Notes: generated by a model from the letters alone, not told the origin. Positions 9,614-19,072 are shown, counted from the first letter of the stretch. The stretch: 64,000 nt of DNA from Rhizobium sp. ARZ01 (GCF_014851675.1 NZ_JACVAE010000001.1:1364001-1428000), one strand, 5' to 3'. Translations and numbers: made by a program.

Positions 9614-10336
9614 GTGTTAACAGAAGCTCGCTCGATCAGAATCAAGGGTAGGTCATTCCTGGCCCTCATGCTTTCGCCGGAACTCCCGCTCGATGAATGG
9701 CTTGTTCGTCTTGACGATCTGGCCTCTCGGTCGGCGGGCTTCTTCCTCGAGCGGCCGATCGTGCTGGATGTTGCCGAGCTCGACATCGATCGGCCGCAGC
9801 TCAAGGAACTGCTGGCGGAGCTTGCAAGCCGCAATGTGCGGGTCATGGGGATCGAAGGTGGACGACCGTCGCTGTTCGAGCCCGGCATGCCGCCGGCAAT
9901 GAGGGGAGGGCGTCCTGCTCCCGAAATCGAGGTTCCCGTCGTCGAACAGGTCGCCGACGCGAACAAGGAACCGACGGCTCCCCAGGAGACGCAGATCGCA
10001 AGGACACCGGCGTCGATGATCATCAGGGAGCCGGTGCGTTCCGGACAGTCCGTGATCTTCCCGGAGGGGGATGTCACGGTCATCGGATCGGTCGCCTCGG
10101 GTGCGGAGATCATCGCGGGTGGGTCGGTGCATATCTATGGCACCCTCAGGGGACGGGCGCTGGCGGGTTCGGTCGGAAATGCGGGAGCGCGCATCTTCTG
10201 CCGCAGGCTGGAAGCGGAATTGCTGGCGATCGACGGCGTGTACAAGACCGCGGACGACATGGCGCCAGACCTTCGGGGACAGGCGGTGCAGTTCTGGCTC
10301 GAAGACGATTCGATTATGGCAGAGAGACTAAACTGA
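9614..10336 (+). CDS. minC: Septum site-determining protein MinC
   Basis: MinC blocks FtsZ polymerisation away from mid-cell and is recruited to the membrane by MinD. The protein has the N-terminal domain (SIRIKGRSFLALMLSPEL), a variable proline/acidic linker, and the C-terminal beta-helix domain with GQSVIFPEGDVTVIGSVASG, GSVHIYGTLRGRALAG and ARIFCRRLEAELLAI. The start is uncertain. The GTG at 9614 gives 240 aa. From memory, rhizobial MinC begins M-T-K-V-L, which would align with an ATT at 9605 (I-S-K-V-L). The ATG at 9428 adds unlikely residues. It leads the minCDE operon, with minD 31 bases downstream. Confidence 0.92.
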   Translation: MLTEARSIRIKGRSFLALMLSPELPLDEWLVRLDDLASRSAGFFLERPIVLDVAELDIDRPQLKELLAELASRNVRVMGIEGGRPSLFEPGMPPAMRGGRPAPEIEVPVVEQVADANKEPTAPQETQIARTPASMIIREPVRSGQSVIFPEGDVTVIGSVASGAEIIAGGSVHIYGTLRGRALAGSVGNAGARIFCRRLEAELLAIDGVYKTADDMAPDLRGQAVQFWLEDDSIMAERLN

Positions 10337-10367
10337 GCCGGCTGCCGGCCAGCAACAGGAGCGGAAG

Positions 10368-11183
10368 ATGGCGAAAGTAATTGTGGTTACATCCGGCAAG
10401 GGGGGCGTCGGCAAGACGACTTCAAGTGCCGCTCTCGGCGCCGCGCTTGCGCAGCGTAACGAGAAGACCGTCGTTGTCGATTTCGATGTCGGCTTGCGCA
10501 ACCTGGATCTCGTCATGGGCGCCGAACGACGGGTCGTTTACGACCTCGTGAATGTGGTCCAGGGCGATGCAAAACTGCCGCAGGCCCTGATCCGCGACAA
10601 ACGTCTCGACACGCTCTTCCTGCTTGCCGCCTCGCAGACCCGCGACAAGGACAGCCTGACGCCAGAGGGCGTCGAGCGAGTGATAAACGACTTGAAACGG
10701 CACTTCGACTGGATCATCTGCGATAGCCCAGCCGGCATCGAGCGCGGCGCGACGCTGGCCATGCGCCATGCCGACGTTGCAGTCGTCGTGACCAACCCGG
10801 AAGTTTCGTCGGTACGCGACTCCGATCGCATCATCGGGCTCCTCGACGCCAAGACTGAAAAAGCCGAACGCGGCGAGCGGATGGAGAAGCATCTGCTGCT
10901 GACGCGCTACGACGCGACGCGCGCCGATCGCGGCGACATGCTGAAGGTCGACGATGTGCTGGAAATCCTGTCGATTCCTTTGCTCGGCATCATTCCGGAA
11001 AGCTCGGATGTGCTGAAGGCGTCGAACATCGGCGCGCCAGTCACACTGGCCGATAGCCGTAGCGCCCCGGCTATCGCCTATCTCGATGCAGCCCGGAGGC
11101 TTGCCGGCGAGACCGTGCCGATGAGCATTCCGGGTGAAAAGCGCGGTATCCTTGGCAAAATATTCGGGCGGAGGGCGGCATGA
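10368..11183 (+). CDS. minD: Septum site-determining ATPase MinD
   Basis: A 271-aa ParA/MinD-type ATPase that oscillates on the inner membrane, recruits MinC and is released by MinE. The deviant Walker A motif KGGVGKTT is at residues 10-17. [14 protein letters not shown] and the Walker B stretch [11 protein letters not shown] follow. The C-terminus ends with a short amphipathic helix ([13 protein letters not shown]) that serves as membrane anchor. GGAG lies upstream of the ATG. Its TGA overlaps the ATG of minE, implying translational coupling. Confidence 0.98.
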   Translation: MAKVIVVTSGKGGVGKTTSSAALGAALAQRNEKTVVVDFDVGLRNLDLVMGAERRVVYDLVNVVQGDAKLPQALIRDKRLDTLFLLAASQTRDKDSLTPEGVERVINDLKRHFDWIICDSPAGIERGATLAMRHADVAVVVTNPEVSSVRDSDRIIGLLDAKTEKAERGERMEKHLLLTRYDATRADRGDMLKVDDVLEILSIPLLGIIPESSDVLKASNIGAPVTLADSRSAPAIAYLDAARRLAGETVPMSIPGEKRGILGKIFGRRAA

Positions 11184-11443
11184 GCATTTTCCGTTTCTTC
11201 CAAAAGCAAAGCTCTGCGCCGACGGCGCGAGAGCGTTTGCAGGTCCTTTTGGCACACGAACGGGCATCAGTCGGTCAATCGGATCTGGTCGCAATCCTTC
11301 GGGAAGAAATTCTCGCCGTCATTGCGAAGCATGTCGAGATCGATGACGAGCGCGTGAGCGTGAAGATGGATCGCGGCGAGCACGTCACCACGCTGGAAGT
11401 CGACATCGAGATTCCGGTCACGGTGAACATCCGCGCAGCTTGA
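11180..11443 (+). CDS. minE: Cell division topological specificity factor MinE
   Basis: An 87-residue MinE that stimulates MinD ATPase and confines MinC/D to the poles. The N-terminus [10 protein letters not shown] is the membrane-targeting helix. The anti-MinCD region follows ([15 protein letters not shown]), and the C-terminal dimerisation part covers the rest ([21 protein letters not shown]). Length and order are normal. It overlaps minD by four bases, and a hairpin follows the stop. Confidence 0.97.
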   Translation: MSIFRFFQKQSSAPTARERLQVLLAHERASVGQSDLVAILREEILAVIAKHVEIDDERVSVKMDRGEHVTTLEVDIEIPVTVNIRAA

Positions 11444-11448
11444 ATTCG

Positions 11449-11475
11449 GTAATCCGGTCGGTTCGGTCGGATTAC
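11449..11475. terminator. Hairpin between minE and the convergent TetR gene
   Basis: A perfect 8-base stem, GTAATCCG with CGGATTAC, encloses an 11-base loop just after the minE stop. There is no clear T tract, so it may be a weak terminator or an RNA-stabilising 3' end. Confidence 0.4.
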
Positions 11476-11585
11476 GTCAATGTCACGGGCGGAACAGACG
11501 CACCGCGGCATCAAAGTGATCGTGCGCCATCAGGCAGCGAGTACCCGCGGCCGATGTTACCACTTCCGGTGGGCTGGGCTGCAGC

Positions 11586-12266
11586 TCAATCGTCGGCCGC
11601 GGGAAAACTGCGCGGAAATGCCTGACGCAACAGGGTCATGGCGTTTTTGTGCAACGCATCGGACCAGATCCTGTCGGGATTGAACGTGTCCCAGTACCAG
11701 GCGCCCTGCACCAGATAGTTGAGCCCCTCGGACAGCGTGTCCACATCCACGCCCTCGTAGCCGCCGTCCCGCGCCACCTCGGCGAGAAATTCGCGCGTCT
11801 GGGCCAGATATGCGTGATCGCTGGGCAGGCTGATCATGCGGTCGAGTTGCCCGGTCTGGCGGTCGCTACTGAAGACCACCCAGACAGTAACCCAGTCAGG
11901 ATGCTGGCGCCTGAAATCCCGCGCACAGTCGATGGCGGCGACAATGCGCTCCGCCGCTGAGTGCTCGGGCAGGAGCACCGTCTCCTGCCAAAGGCGCGCA
12001 AACTGGTCGTTGAGGTATTCCAGCACGGCGCGATACAGTTTTTCCTTCGTGCCGAAGTGGAACACGACAAGGGCGTTTGAGGACCCGATCTGTTCGGCTA
12101 TCCGCTGCATGGTCACGCCCGCGATCCCATCCTCGGCGATCAGCCGGATGGTGGTGTCGATAATCCGTTGTGCGCTCGCCAGGCCACGCAGGTGACGGCG
12201 ATCCTTTTTTCCCGCCTTGGTCATCGGCGCAGAGGTAGCGACAGGCTTTTCCTCCGCCGTTTCCAT
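11586..12266 (-). CDS. TetR family transcriptional regulator (BetI-like C-terminal domain)
   Basis: The helix-turn-helix domain is clear at about residues 30-80: AQRIIDTTIRLIAEDGIAG, VTMQRIAEQIGSSNALVV, FHFGTKEKLYRAVLEYL. The C-terminal ligand domain has HPDWVTVWVVFSSD and resembles the BetI type. It is the last gene of a minus-strand cluster with an amidase and a polyamine-type ABC importer, so it probably regulates that cluster in response to its substrate. The start could be the ATG at 12266 or a TTG at 12290 that has AGGGA at better spacing. A dyad resembling TetR operators lies in the promoter of the importer genes at 17867-17882. Confidence 0.85.
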   Translation of the reverse strand: METAEEKPVATSAPMTKAGKKDRRHLRGLASAQRIIDTTIRLIAEDGIAGVTMQRIAEQIGSSNALVVFHFGTKEKLYRAVLEYLNDQFARLWQETVLLPEHSAAERIVAAIDCARDFRRQHPDWVTVWVVFSSDRQTGQLDRMISLPSDHAYLAQTREFLAEVARDGGYEGVDVDTLSEGLNYLVQGAWYWDTFNPDRIWSDALHKNAMTLLRQAFPRSFPAADD

Positions 12267-12395
12267 GATCGAGGGTTTCGTCGTCTTCAACGGAGTGCTT
12301 CCCTGATGACCGTGTGAATGCGGCTCGTCGCCATGCGTCCTTATTGACCGACGAGCCGCTTCGGTCAACGGCGGATCCGCCGTTGACCGCATCGA

Positions 12396-13823
12396 CTAAA
12401 GGCTTGGGCGGCTGGCGGCATTGCCATACCAGGGACCTTGCACACTCTCGAAGGCCATGCCTGCGCGGAACACGTCCGCATCGCAATAAGTGCGCCCAAC
12501 GATCTGGATTCCGGTCGGCACACCGTTGCTGGCACGCCCCGAGGGTACCGAAAGGACGGGGCAGCGGCTCATCATGTTGAACGGCGTCGTCATCGCCCAA
12601 CCAAGCATGGGATTGACCTGCTTGCCGTTGATCTCGACCGTGCCGGTGGATTGGTCGAAGTCTGCGGGTACGGCGGGCAGGGCGGTGGTCGGGCAGATAA
12701 GGACGTTGTAGCGCTCCAGTATCGGTCCGAGGGTCATGTACATGTCACCGATAACCTCGAGGGTCCCGACATAATCTGCCGCTTTAGACTTCCGTCCTTG
12801 CTCTGCGAAGTGCCGCGCATAGGTGGTCATCTTGTCGCCATGCTCCTTCAGGAGCCGCGAGAGGTAGCCGCCGAAAATGTGTTGCAGATAGTCAAGACCG
12901 GCATCAAGGACATTCGGCTTCCAGCCCAGGTCGATTTCCTCCACCGTGGCGCCCAGCGAGCGGAAGACGTCGAGCGCCGCAAGCGTGTTCTTCTGGACCT
13001 CCGGATCGACCTGGAAGCCCCCAAGATCCATGGAAAAGGCGATCTTCCATCCCTTGATCGGCTTGTAGTCGAGCGGCAGGCGCAACTTGGGTCGCAACGT
13101 GGTGATGTCATGCGGGCTTGGGCCGGCCATCACGTTCTGAAGAAGGATCGTGTCCCGGACCGTCCGCGCCATCGGACCCGTATGGCAGAAGAAGTCCAGA
13201 TTGAAAGGCGGATCGTCGGGATTGCGGCCATAGGGAGGCTTGTAGCCGACCACGCCGCAGAGGGACGCCGGAATGCGGATCGACCCGCCGATATCGGAGC
13301 CGGTGGCGAGCGTCGAGGTTCCCGATCCGAGCGAGGCCGCCGCCCCGCCCGAGGAGCCGCCACAAGTGAAATCGGGGTTCCATGGGTTGCGCGTGACACC
13401 CCAGAGACGCGACCAGGTGACCCCCGAGCAGCAAAACTCCGGGGTGGAGGTGCGGGCATGAACGATGCCGCCGGCCGCCATGATCCGGGCATTCATCGTC
13501 GAAGTCCGGTCGGCCACATGGTCCTTGTGAATAAGCGAACCCAGCGAGGTTGGCTTGCCCTTGATCTCGCTTTCGTCCTTGATGCCGACAGGAAGGCCCT
13601 CAAGCGCTCCGGTTCGTGCACCCTTGGCATATTTTGCTTCGGCCCGGCGCGCCCGATCCATCGCTTCGTCGAAATGGGTGTAGGTCAGTGCGTTGACCGG
13701 GCTCTTCATCGCCTCTGCCCGGCGGATCGTCGCTTCCATCAGTTCGACAGGTGAAAGGTCCCGCGTTTTGAAACGGCGGAGTGCCTCGTGTGCGGGCATG
13801 TAACAAAGTTCAAGATCACTCAT
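12396..13823 (-). CDS. Amidase signature family hydrolase
   Basis: A 475-aa hydrolase of the amidase signature family (GatA/AtzF relatives), splitting a C-N amide bond with a Ser-cisSer-Lys triad. The Lys is in GLPVGIKDE (near residue 82), the glycine-rich CGGSSGGAAAS carries the cis-Ser, and the nucleophile lies in GSDIGGSIRIPAS. The protein lies between an ABC importer and a TetR gene, all on the minus strand, so it probably acts on the imported compound, such as an acylated amine or cyclic amide. It lacks the context of gatCAB, so tRNA amidation is unlikely. The ATG at 13823 has GGAG upstream. Confidence 0.9.
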   Translation of the reverse strand: MSDLELCYMPAHEALRRFKTRDLSPVELMEATIRRAEAMKSPVNALTYTHFDEAMDRARRAEAKYAKGARTGALEGLPVGIKDESEIKGKPTSLGSLIHKDHVADRTSTMNARIMAAGGIVHARTSTPEFCCSGVTWSRLWGVTRNPWNPDFTCGGSSGGAAASLGSGTSTLATGSDIGGSIRIPASLCGVVGYKPPYGRNPDDPPFNLDFFCHTGPMARTVRDTILLQNVMAGPSPHDITTLRPKLRLPLDYKPIKGWKIAFSMDLGGFQVDPEVQKNTLAALDVFRSLGATVEEIDLGWKPNVLDAGLDYLQHIFGGYLSRLLKEHGDKMTTYARHFAEQGRKSKAADYVGTLEVIGDMYMTLGPILERYNVLICPTTALPAVPADFDQSTGTVEINGKQVNPMLGWAMTTPFNMMSRCPVLSVPSGRASNGVPTGIQIVGRTYCDADVFRAGMAFESVQGPWYGNAASRPSL

Positions 13824-13922
13824 TGACTGCTCCGATTAATTAGAAATGCATTCGGCATGACCACCACCATCCAGCCACGGCACAGACGCCGGGGCCGGTT
13901 TCGGCGAGCGGGCGTCTTGGGC

Positions 13923-14957
13923 TCACTTCAGGACTTCGGTCCAAATTTTCGTGTACATTTCATTGATCTCCGGCGAACAGGCCGGGGTGAATTTGCCCTT
14001 ATCGACAAACTCGGCCGGCACCACGATCTCCGGCGCGTTCTTCATGTCTTCCGGCATGAACTTCTCCGACCCTGCAATGCCGTTGGCATAGCGCGCATAG
14101 GCCGAGATCAGGGCGGCGTTCTCCGGATCCATGATGAAATTCTGGAACAGCTTGGCGTTCTCGACGTTTGGAGCCGACTTCAGCACAGCCACATTGTCCA
14201 TCCAGATCGAATAGCCTTCTTTCGGGTAGCCGTAGACGAAGTTCGGATTGATGAGCCGCACCCGCAGAGAGCCTCCGCCCCAGATGACGCCCGCGGAGTA
14301 GTCGCCGGAGGTGTATTTTTCGATGCTGGGGTAATCCAGCGCCACCCACGACGGCCGCGCCGCGACCAACCGGTCCCGGACCTTGCGCAGCAGTTCCTTG
14401 TCGTCGGTACAGGCTTCCTGGCCGCCTTCGTAGTAGATCGCGAGGGTCATAATATCGCCCATCTCGGGCAGGACGCTGACTTTGCCCTTCAACTCGGCAG
14501 GCGGATCGAGAAAGATCGCCGAGGTGTTCGGATCTCCGGAGTAGACCGAAGTGTCCACCGTTACGCCGGTGGTTCCCCATTGCCACGGCACCGTGTAGCG
14601 GCGACCCGGGTCAAAATCCACGTCGACCCAGCGCGGATCGACATTCTTGAAGTTTTCCATCTGGTCGGGGCGGGTTTCCAGCAGAAGCCCTTCGTCGATC
14701 CAGATCTTCACAAAAGTGGAGGTCGGCACGACGATGTCGAAATCATTGCCGCCCTGACGCGCCTTGGCCAGCGCCGTGTCGTTGGAGTCGAAGTCGGTAA
14801 TCGTCACCTTGACGTCGTACTTCTCTTCGAACTTCTTGATCAGATCGGGATTGGTGTATTCCCCCCAGGTGAAGATGTTCAAGACGCCTTCCGCTTGGGC
14901 GCTTCCGATGGGCAAGAGTGCGAAGATTGATGCAGCAGTCATAACAAGCGATCGCAT
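13923..14957 (-). CDS. ABC transporter substrate-binding protein, polyamine (PotD/PotF) type
   Basis: A 344-aa periplasmic binding protein. A signal peptide covers residues 1-22 (SLVMTAASIFALLPIGSAQA). The mature protein starts GVLNIFTWGEYTNPDLIKKF, the typical opening of spermidine/putrescine binders, and continues with FDIVVPTSTFV and VPWQWGTTGVTVD. The ATG at 14957 follows AGGAG. It is the fourth gene of an ATPase-permease-permease-binder-amidase operon. The real ligand may be a polyamine or another cationic or amide compound; the amidase beside it favours something other than a plain polyamine. Confidence 0.9.
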   Translation of the reverse strand: MRSLVMTAASIFALLPIGSAQAEGVLNIFTWGEYTNPDLIKKFEEKYDVKVTITDFDSNDTALAKARQGGNDFDIVVPTSTFVKIWIDEGLLLETRPDQMENFKNVDPRWVDVDFDPGRRYTVPWQWGTTGVTVDTSVYSGDPNTSAIFLDPPAELKGKVSVLPEMGDIMTLAIYYEGGQEACTDDKELLRKVRDRLVAARPSWVALDYPSIEKYTSGDYSAGVIWGGGSLRVRLINPNFVYGYPKEGYSIWMDNVAVLKSAPNVENAKLFQNFIMDPENAALISAYARYANGIAGSEKFMPEDMKNAPEIVVPAEFVDKGKFTPACSPEINEMYTKIWTEVLK

Positions 14958-14986
14958 GGAAAACTCCTGGTTGGTTGACGGAAGGG

Positions 14987-15784
14987 TCAGTCCTTCTTGC
15001 GGCTGAGGAGGAAGAAGATGGTGACGATGACGATCGAGAGCGCCAGAAACATCGTCGAGATGGCGTTCATCTCTGGGGTCACGGCGCGCCGCAACTGGCC
15101 CAGCATGTAGGTGGGCAGTGTTTCCTGTCCTGCCGATTTGATGAATTCCGTAATCACGACGTCGTCGAGCGAGACGACGAAGGCGAGCATGAAACCGGCG
15201 AGGATGGCTGGCCACAGGAGCGGGAAGGTAACCCGTCGGAACACCATCCAGGGGCGTGCATAGAGGTCTGCCGCCGCTCGATCGAGGGACAGATCCATCG
15301 TCTGGAGGCGCGCGCGGATCGGCAGGAAAGCGAAGGGAATGCAGAAGGCGATGTGCGCGATGATCAGGTAGCCAATCCCGGTGTAGCCAGTCCAGACCTT
15401 TATCCGCGAAAAGACCACGAGAAGCGCCACCGCGGTGACGATTTCGGGAATCATGAGCGGCTGATTGATGAAGGCGACCTTGAACGTCAGCCCGCGGTAG
15501 GCCGCGGTGCGTGTAGTGGCGAGTGCAGCCATCGTTGCGGCGATGGTCGCGACAGGCGCGGCAATCAGGGCGACGGTGAGCGACCTGATCGTCGCATCTA
15601 TGATGCGTTCATTGTTCCAGGCCGTCGAGAACCACCGCATCGACAGACCGTCGAGCGTACCGACCGTGGTTCCGGCGTTAAAGGCGAAAACCACCATCGT
15701 CGCGATCGGCAAGTAGAGAAGAACGAAGCAAAGAAGGGCGATGGGGGTAAACCCGCGCTGGCGCCTCACCGAATGCCTAGCCAT
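14987..15784 (-). CDS. ABC transporter permease, PotC type
   Basis: A 265-aa inner-membrane permease with about six helices. The EAA loop that contacts the ATPase reads AAADLYARPWMVFRRVTFPLLWPAI in pieces around residue 175. The N-terminal helix follows a basic stretch (MARHSVRRQRGF). The start at 15784 overlaps the end of the first permease by 8 bases, so translation is coupled. An upstream ATG at 15913 in the same frame would replace the start with non-membrane residues encoded inside the neighbour. Confidence 0.93.
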   Translation of the reverse strand: MARHSVRRQRGFTPIALLCFVLLYLPIATMVVFAFNAGTTVGTLDGLSMRWFSTAWNNERIIDATIRSLTVALIAAPVATIAATMAALATTRTAAYRGLTFKVAFINQPLMIPEIVTAVALLVVFSRIKVWTGYTGIGYLIIAHIAFCIPFAFLPIRARLQTMDLSLDRAAADLYARPWMVFRRVTFPLLWPAILAGFMLAFVVSLDDVVITEFIKSAGQETLPTYMLGQLRRAVTPEMNAISTMFLALSIVIVTIFFLLSRKKD

Positions 15785-16703
15785 GATGATCGCTCCCGGA
15801 TTTCGACGCGGTGCGCACATAGACGAGGAGGGCCAGCATGACGATGCCGGTGAGCGTGATGGAGAGAGCCGCCCCCAGCGGCCAATTGCGTCCCTGACCG
15901 AACTGGAGCTCAATCAGGTTGCCGAGCATCAGGCTCTTTCCCCCCCCCATAAGCCGGGGCGTAACATAAGCTCCGAGCGATGGTATGAAGACCAGAATCG
16001 ATCCGGCGACGATGCCCGGCCGCACCATCGGAATGATGATCCGACGCAAAATCTTGAAGTTGTTGGCGTAAAGATCAGATGCCGCCTCGGCATAGCGGAA
16101 ATCGAACCGCTCGAGGCTCGCATAGAGCGGAAGGACCATCAGCGGCAAATAGACATAGGCCATACCCAGAAGGATGCCGAGCTCGGTAAACATAACCTGT
16201 AACGGCCGCTCAACTACGCCGATCCAGAGGAGCGCGTTGTTCAACACGCCTTCGTTGCGGAACACCTCCTGAATGGCGAACGTGCGGATCAGCAGGTTAG
16301 TCCAGAAGGGCAGGGTTATCAGAAACAACCACAAGTCCCGCCACTGCCGGCCACGGGTGGCGATGAAATAAGCTGTGGGAAAGCCCAGGAGCAGCGTTAC
16401 GAGCGTTGTGATAAGAGACAGCTTCACGGAACGCCACAGGATGGTCAGATGTGCGTCCGCGAGTGTTACGGTGTCATCGAACAGGTCGCGCTCGAAGAAA
16501 ACGCTGAACCAGCCGTCGAGCGAGAACTGCCAGTATTTGACGTCGCCATATTCGCCCTTGACCATGACTGAATAGAGCACGACCACCGCAAGCGGCCCGA
16601 TCGCCGCCAGAAAAACGATCAGCAGGGCCGGGGAGGCGAGCCACCAGCGGTTTCGCACGTCCTCGCGCGCAGCGGCCAGGGCGAATTGCGCAGCATTCGT
16701 CAT
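15777..16703 (-). CDS. ABC transporter permease, PotB type
   Basis: A 308-aa membrane protein of the polyamine-type permease family. The first helix is SPALLIVFLAAIGPLAVVVLY in pieces at residues 24-45. Several more helices follow, and the EAA loop reads AASDLYANNFKILRRIIIPM near residue 215. The ATG at 16703 follows GAGG and lies two bases after the stop of the ATPase gene. It forms the membrane channel with the second permease. Confidence 0.94.
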   Translation of the reverse strand: MTNAAQFALAAAREDVRNRWWLASPALLIVFLAAIGPLAVVVLYSVMVKGEYGDVKYWQFSLDGWFSVFFERDLFDDTVTLADAHLTILWRSVKLSLITTLVTLLLGFPTAYFIATRGRQWRDLWLFLITLPFWTNLLIRTFAIQEVFRNEGVLNNALLWIGVVERPLQVMFTELGILLGMAYVYLPLMVLPLYASLERFDFRYAEAASDLYANNFKILRRIIIPMVRPGIVAGSILVFIPSLGAYVTPRLMGGGKSLMLGNLIELQFGQGRNWPLGAALSITLTGIVMLALLVYVRTASKSGSDHHG

Positions 16704-16705
16704 GG

Positions 16706-17788
16706 TCAGCCTCTCAGAACTTGAGCGGCGGCCGGGTCGAATACCACGCCGACCGTGGCTCCGGCCATCAGAGCCGCGTCCTGCGACGGGCTGTTCTGGC
16801 GGCGCACTACGAACTGGTCTCCATCGGCAAGCCGGACATGCAGGTGGGTGTCGGTGCCGAAATACACGATGCTCTCCAGCGTCCCGCTCAGAGAGGAGGG
16901 CCTTTGATCGGTGTGGATTTGGGCATGCTCGGGACGGACAATGACCGTCACCTTGCCCTCCTGCGGTGCTGAGGCCGGAAGCCGGGCAACGATCTCGGCG
17001 CCGGACGCAAGCCGAACCCGCGCCCGACCCTCTTCGACGCCAACGATCTCGCCATTCAGGAAATTCGCTTCACCGATAAAATCGGCGACGAACCGGTCGC
17101 CGGGACTGTCATAGATCTCGCGCGGGTTGCCCACTTGCAGGATTTGGCCGCTGGAAAGAACCGCAATGCGGTCCGACATGGTCAGCGCTTCTTCCTGGTC
17201 GTGGGTGACAAAGATGAAGGTGATACCGGTTTCGAGCTGAAGACGCTTCAGTTCGATCTGCATCTCCTTGCGCAGCTTGTAGTCGAGCGCGCTCAGCGGC
17301 TCATCCAGGAGAAGCACCTTCGGGGCAGGCGCCAGTGCACGTGCCAGAGCCACACGCTGCTGCTGGCCGCCGGAAAGCTCGGTTGTCCTGCGGTGCCTTA
17401 GGCTCTCCATCCGCACGAGACGCAGCATCTCCTCCACGCGCGCAGCGATCACCGCCTTTGGCTTGCCCAACATTTCCAGACCGAACCCGATATTTTCACT
17501 GACGGTCATGTGCGGAAACAGGGCGTAATTCTGGAATACCGTGTTGATCGGCCGCTGATAGGGCGGCAGCGCAGCAATATCCTTGCCGTGCAGAAGAATT
17601 GCGCCGTCGGTCGGATATTCGAATCCAGCGATCAGCCGCAGAAGCGTCGTCTTTCCGCAGCCCGACGGGCCGAGAAGGGTGAAGAACTCGTTTTCACGGA
17701 TCGAGACGGACACGCCTTCCAGCGCCTTGAAAGCCCCGAACAGTTTCGTGACGTCACGGATTTCAATTGCGGACTTCTCATCTGGCAA
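16706..17788 (-). CDS. ABC transporter ATP-binding protein, PotA type
   Basis: A 360-aa ATPase that powers the importer. Walker A is GPSGCGKTT near residue 38, the signature is [15 protein letters not shown], and Walker B is [15 protein letters not shown]-terminal TOBE-like domain follows from about residue 240, normal for the PotA/MalK group. No ATG fits. A TTG at 17788 with GGGGGAGA about 6 bases upstream is the best start. It is the first gene of the operon, with a promoter about 65 bases upstream. Confidence 0.93.
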   Translation of the reverse strand: MPDEKSAIEIRDVTKLFGAFKALEGVSVSIRENEFFTLLGPSGCGKTTLLRLIAGFEYPTDGAILLHGKDIAALPPYQRPINTVFQNYALFPHMTVSENIGFGLEMLGKPKAVIAARVEEMLRLVRMESLRHRRTTELSGGQQQRVALARALAPAPKVLLLDEPLSALDYKLRKEMQIELKRLQLETGITFIFVTHDQEEALTMSDRIAVLSSGQILQVGNPREIYDSPGDRFVADFIGEANFLNGEIVGVEEGRARVRLASGAEIVARLPASAPQEGKVTVIVRPEHAQIHTDQRPSSLSGTLESIVYFGTDTHLHVRLADGDQFVVRRQNSPSQDAALMAGATVGVVFDPAAAQVLRG

Positions 17789-17853
17789 AGCGTGTCTCCC
17801 CCCTGCTAAGCCACATCCGCCGTATGACCGGCTGCAATGTCCTGTTGGGTGCC

Positions 17854-17882
17854 AGTAGAAAAAAGACTGAACACTTAGTCAA
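17854..17882 (-). promoter_or_regulatory. Promoter with overlapping TetR-like dyad for the polyamine-type operon
   Basis: On the minus strand TTGACT (17882-17877) and TCTACT (17859-17854) are 17 bases apart, a sound sigma-70 layout. The -35 box overlaps a partial dyad, TTGACTAAGTGTTCAG (17882-17867), which resembles the TTGACCAnnTGGTCAA operators of RutR-like TetR proteins. A second small dyad, ACTTA-5-TAAGT, overlaps it. I infer repression by the TetR protein encoded at the end of the operon. Confidence 0.55.
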
Positions 17883-18007
17883 TAAGTTTTTACGGCGAGA
17901 CCCGATTTGTTGTCGTGTTGGCAACAAGGTCGGTATGGCCGTTCTCGTTGCCAAACGCTACTTGGGAGGAGGGCAGATGCCGCCACTGCTCGACTGTCTG
18001 GAGAATC

Positions 18008-19072
18008 GACTCCAAGTGCAATATGGGCGTGTGCAGGATAGGGGGATCACCCGCCTTCGCGCGAATGCGCCATGAACATCTCGGCAGGTGTTCTGAAGCC
18101 GAGGCACTTGCGTGGCAGTGAATTGAGGTGATGGGCGAGGGCGACGAGTTGGGACTGACCCCACCGTGGCCAGATCCGTGTCGCCAGGCATGAAGCGGCG
18201 GATGCGCTTGTTGGCGTTCTCGACGGCACCTTTCTGCCACGGCGAATTGGGATCGCAGAACCAGCTTCTCGCACCGATGCTATCTTCCAGAGCCCGATAG
18301 CCCATGAACTCCGTACCGCGGTCGAAGGTGAAGCTGCGGCGGGCATGCGACGGCAGGGGCGAGAACGCATGGATGATCTTGTCCATGATCGGCTGTGAGT
18401 GCCGGCTCCTGTTCTTGATCATGACCGTGTAGCGGCTCTTGCGCTCGACGAGGGTGGTGACGTTGGCTTCGCCGAGCGCGCGCCGAAAGATCCGAAGATC
18501 GCCTTCCCAATGGCCAAAGTCCGAGCGATCGTCAATAAATTCAGGACGTTGACCGATTCTGCAATCGATCGGGATGCGCGAACCGCGTGGCTGGCGGGTT
18601 CCGCGCCGTCGCCGTTTGCGCCGAGCCTCGGGAAGGTGGCGGTAGAGCCCCATAGATCGTTTCCGGGCAAATGCGGACGGGACTCACGCCATCGGCAACC
18701 AGGCGACCGGCGATCTGCTCCGGCGACCAATGCGCCTTCAGTCGATCGATCACGAACACGCGCAGATCGGGATGCCGCCTGAGCTTGCGCAAGCGCCGCC
18801 GCCGTTCCTTGGCTATGTCGTCAGCAACGGTGCAGTAGTAACCGCTGTATTCGGGAACTCGGCATCTTGAAACGTATTGCGTCTCAGTTCGCGATAGATC
18901 GTCGAGCGGTGACGGCCAAGCAGGCGCGCGATCTCGCCAACAGGGACCTTGCGTCCTTTCAGATGATGAAGTCGTCGACGATCGGGCAGGGAAAGCTGCG
19001 AATAGCAAAGCGACATGCGAAATATCTCCAATGCGAAACCATTGTTTTTATTGGCATGTCGCACTTGGAAAT
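18008..19072 (-). mobile_element. IS30-family insertion sequence, decayed
   Basis: The element is about 1.06 kb, normal for IS30. Imperfect inverted repeats are visible: CTCCAAGTGCAATATG at 18010-18025 and, on the other strand, TTCCAAGTGCGACATG at 19070-19055. A frameshifted transposase gene fills the space between them. It lies upstream of the polyamine-type operon promoter and beside the bluB 3' end. I see no clear target duplication. Confidence 0.75.
18047..19016 (-). pseudogene. IS30-family transposase, broken by three frameshifts
   Basis: Four minus-strand frames together give one complete IS30 transposase. The N-terminal helix-turn-helix (LPDRRRLHHLKGRKVPVGEIA, in pieces, and GRHRSTIYRELRRNTF) is in frame one from the ATG at 19016. 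The second frame holds SGYYCTVADDIAKERRRRLR to HWSPEQIAGRLVADG. The third holds the catalytic core, with the DDE residues in GHWEGDL, FDRGTEFMGY and GAVENANKRIRRFMPGDT. The fourth has NSLPRKCLGFRTPAEMF. The shifts fall near 18850, 18650 and 18170. The catalytic residues are intact, but no single protein can be made. Confidence 0.88.

Noticed and set aside
12438..13754. Plus-strand open frame of 438 codons opposite the amidase
   Set aside because: Amidase motifs are clear on the minus strand; this frame is rich in R, H, G and P and has no family features.
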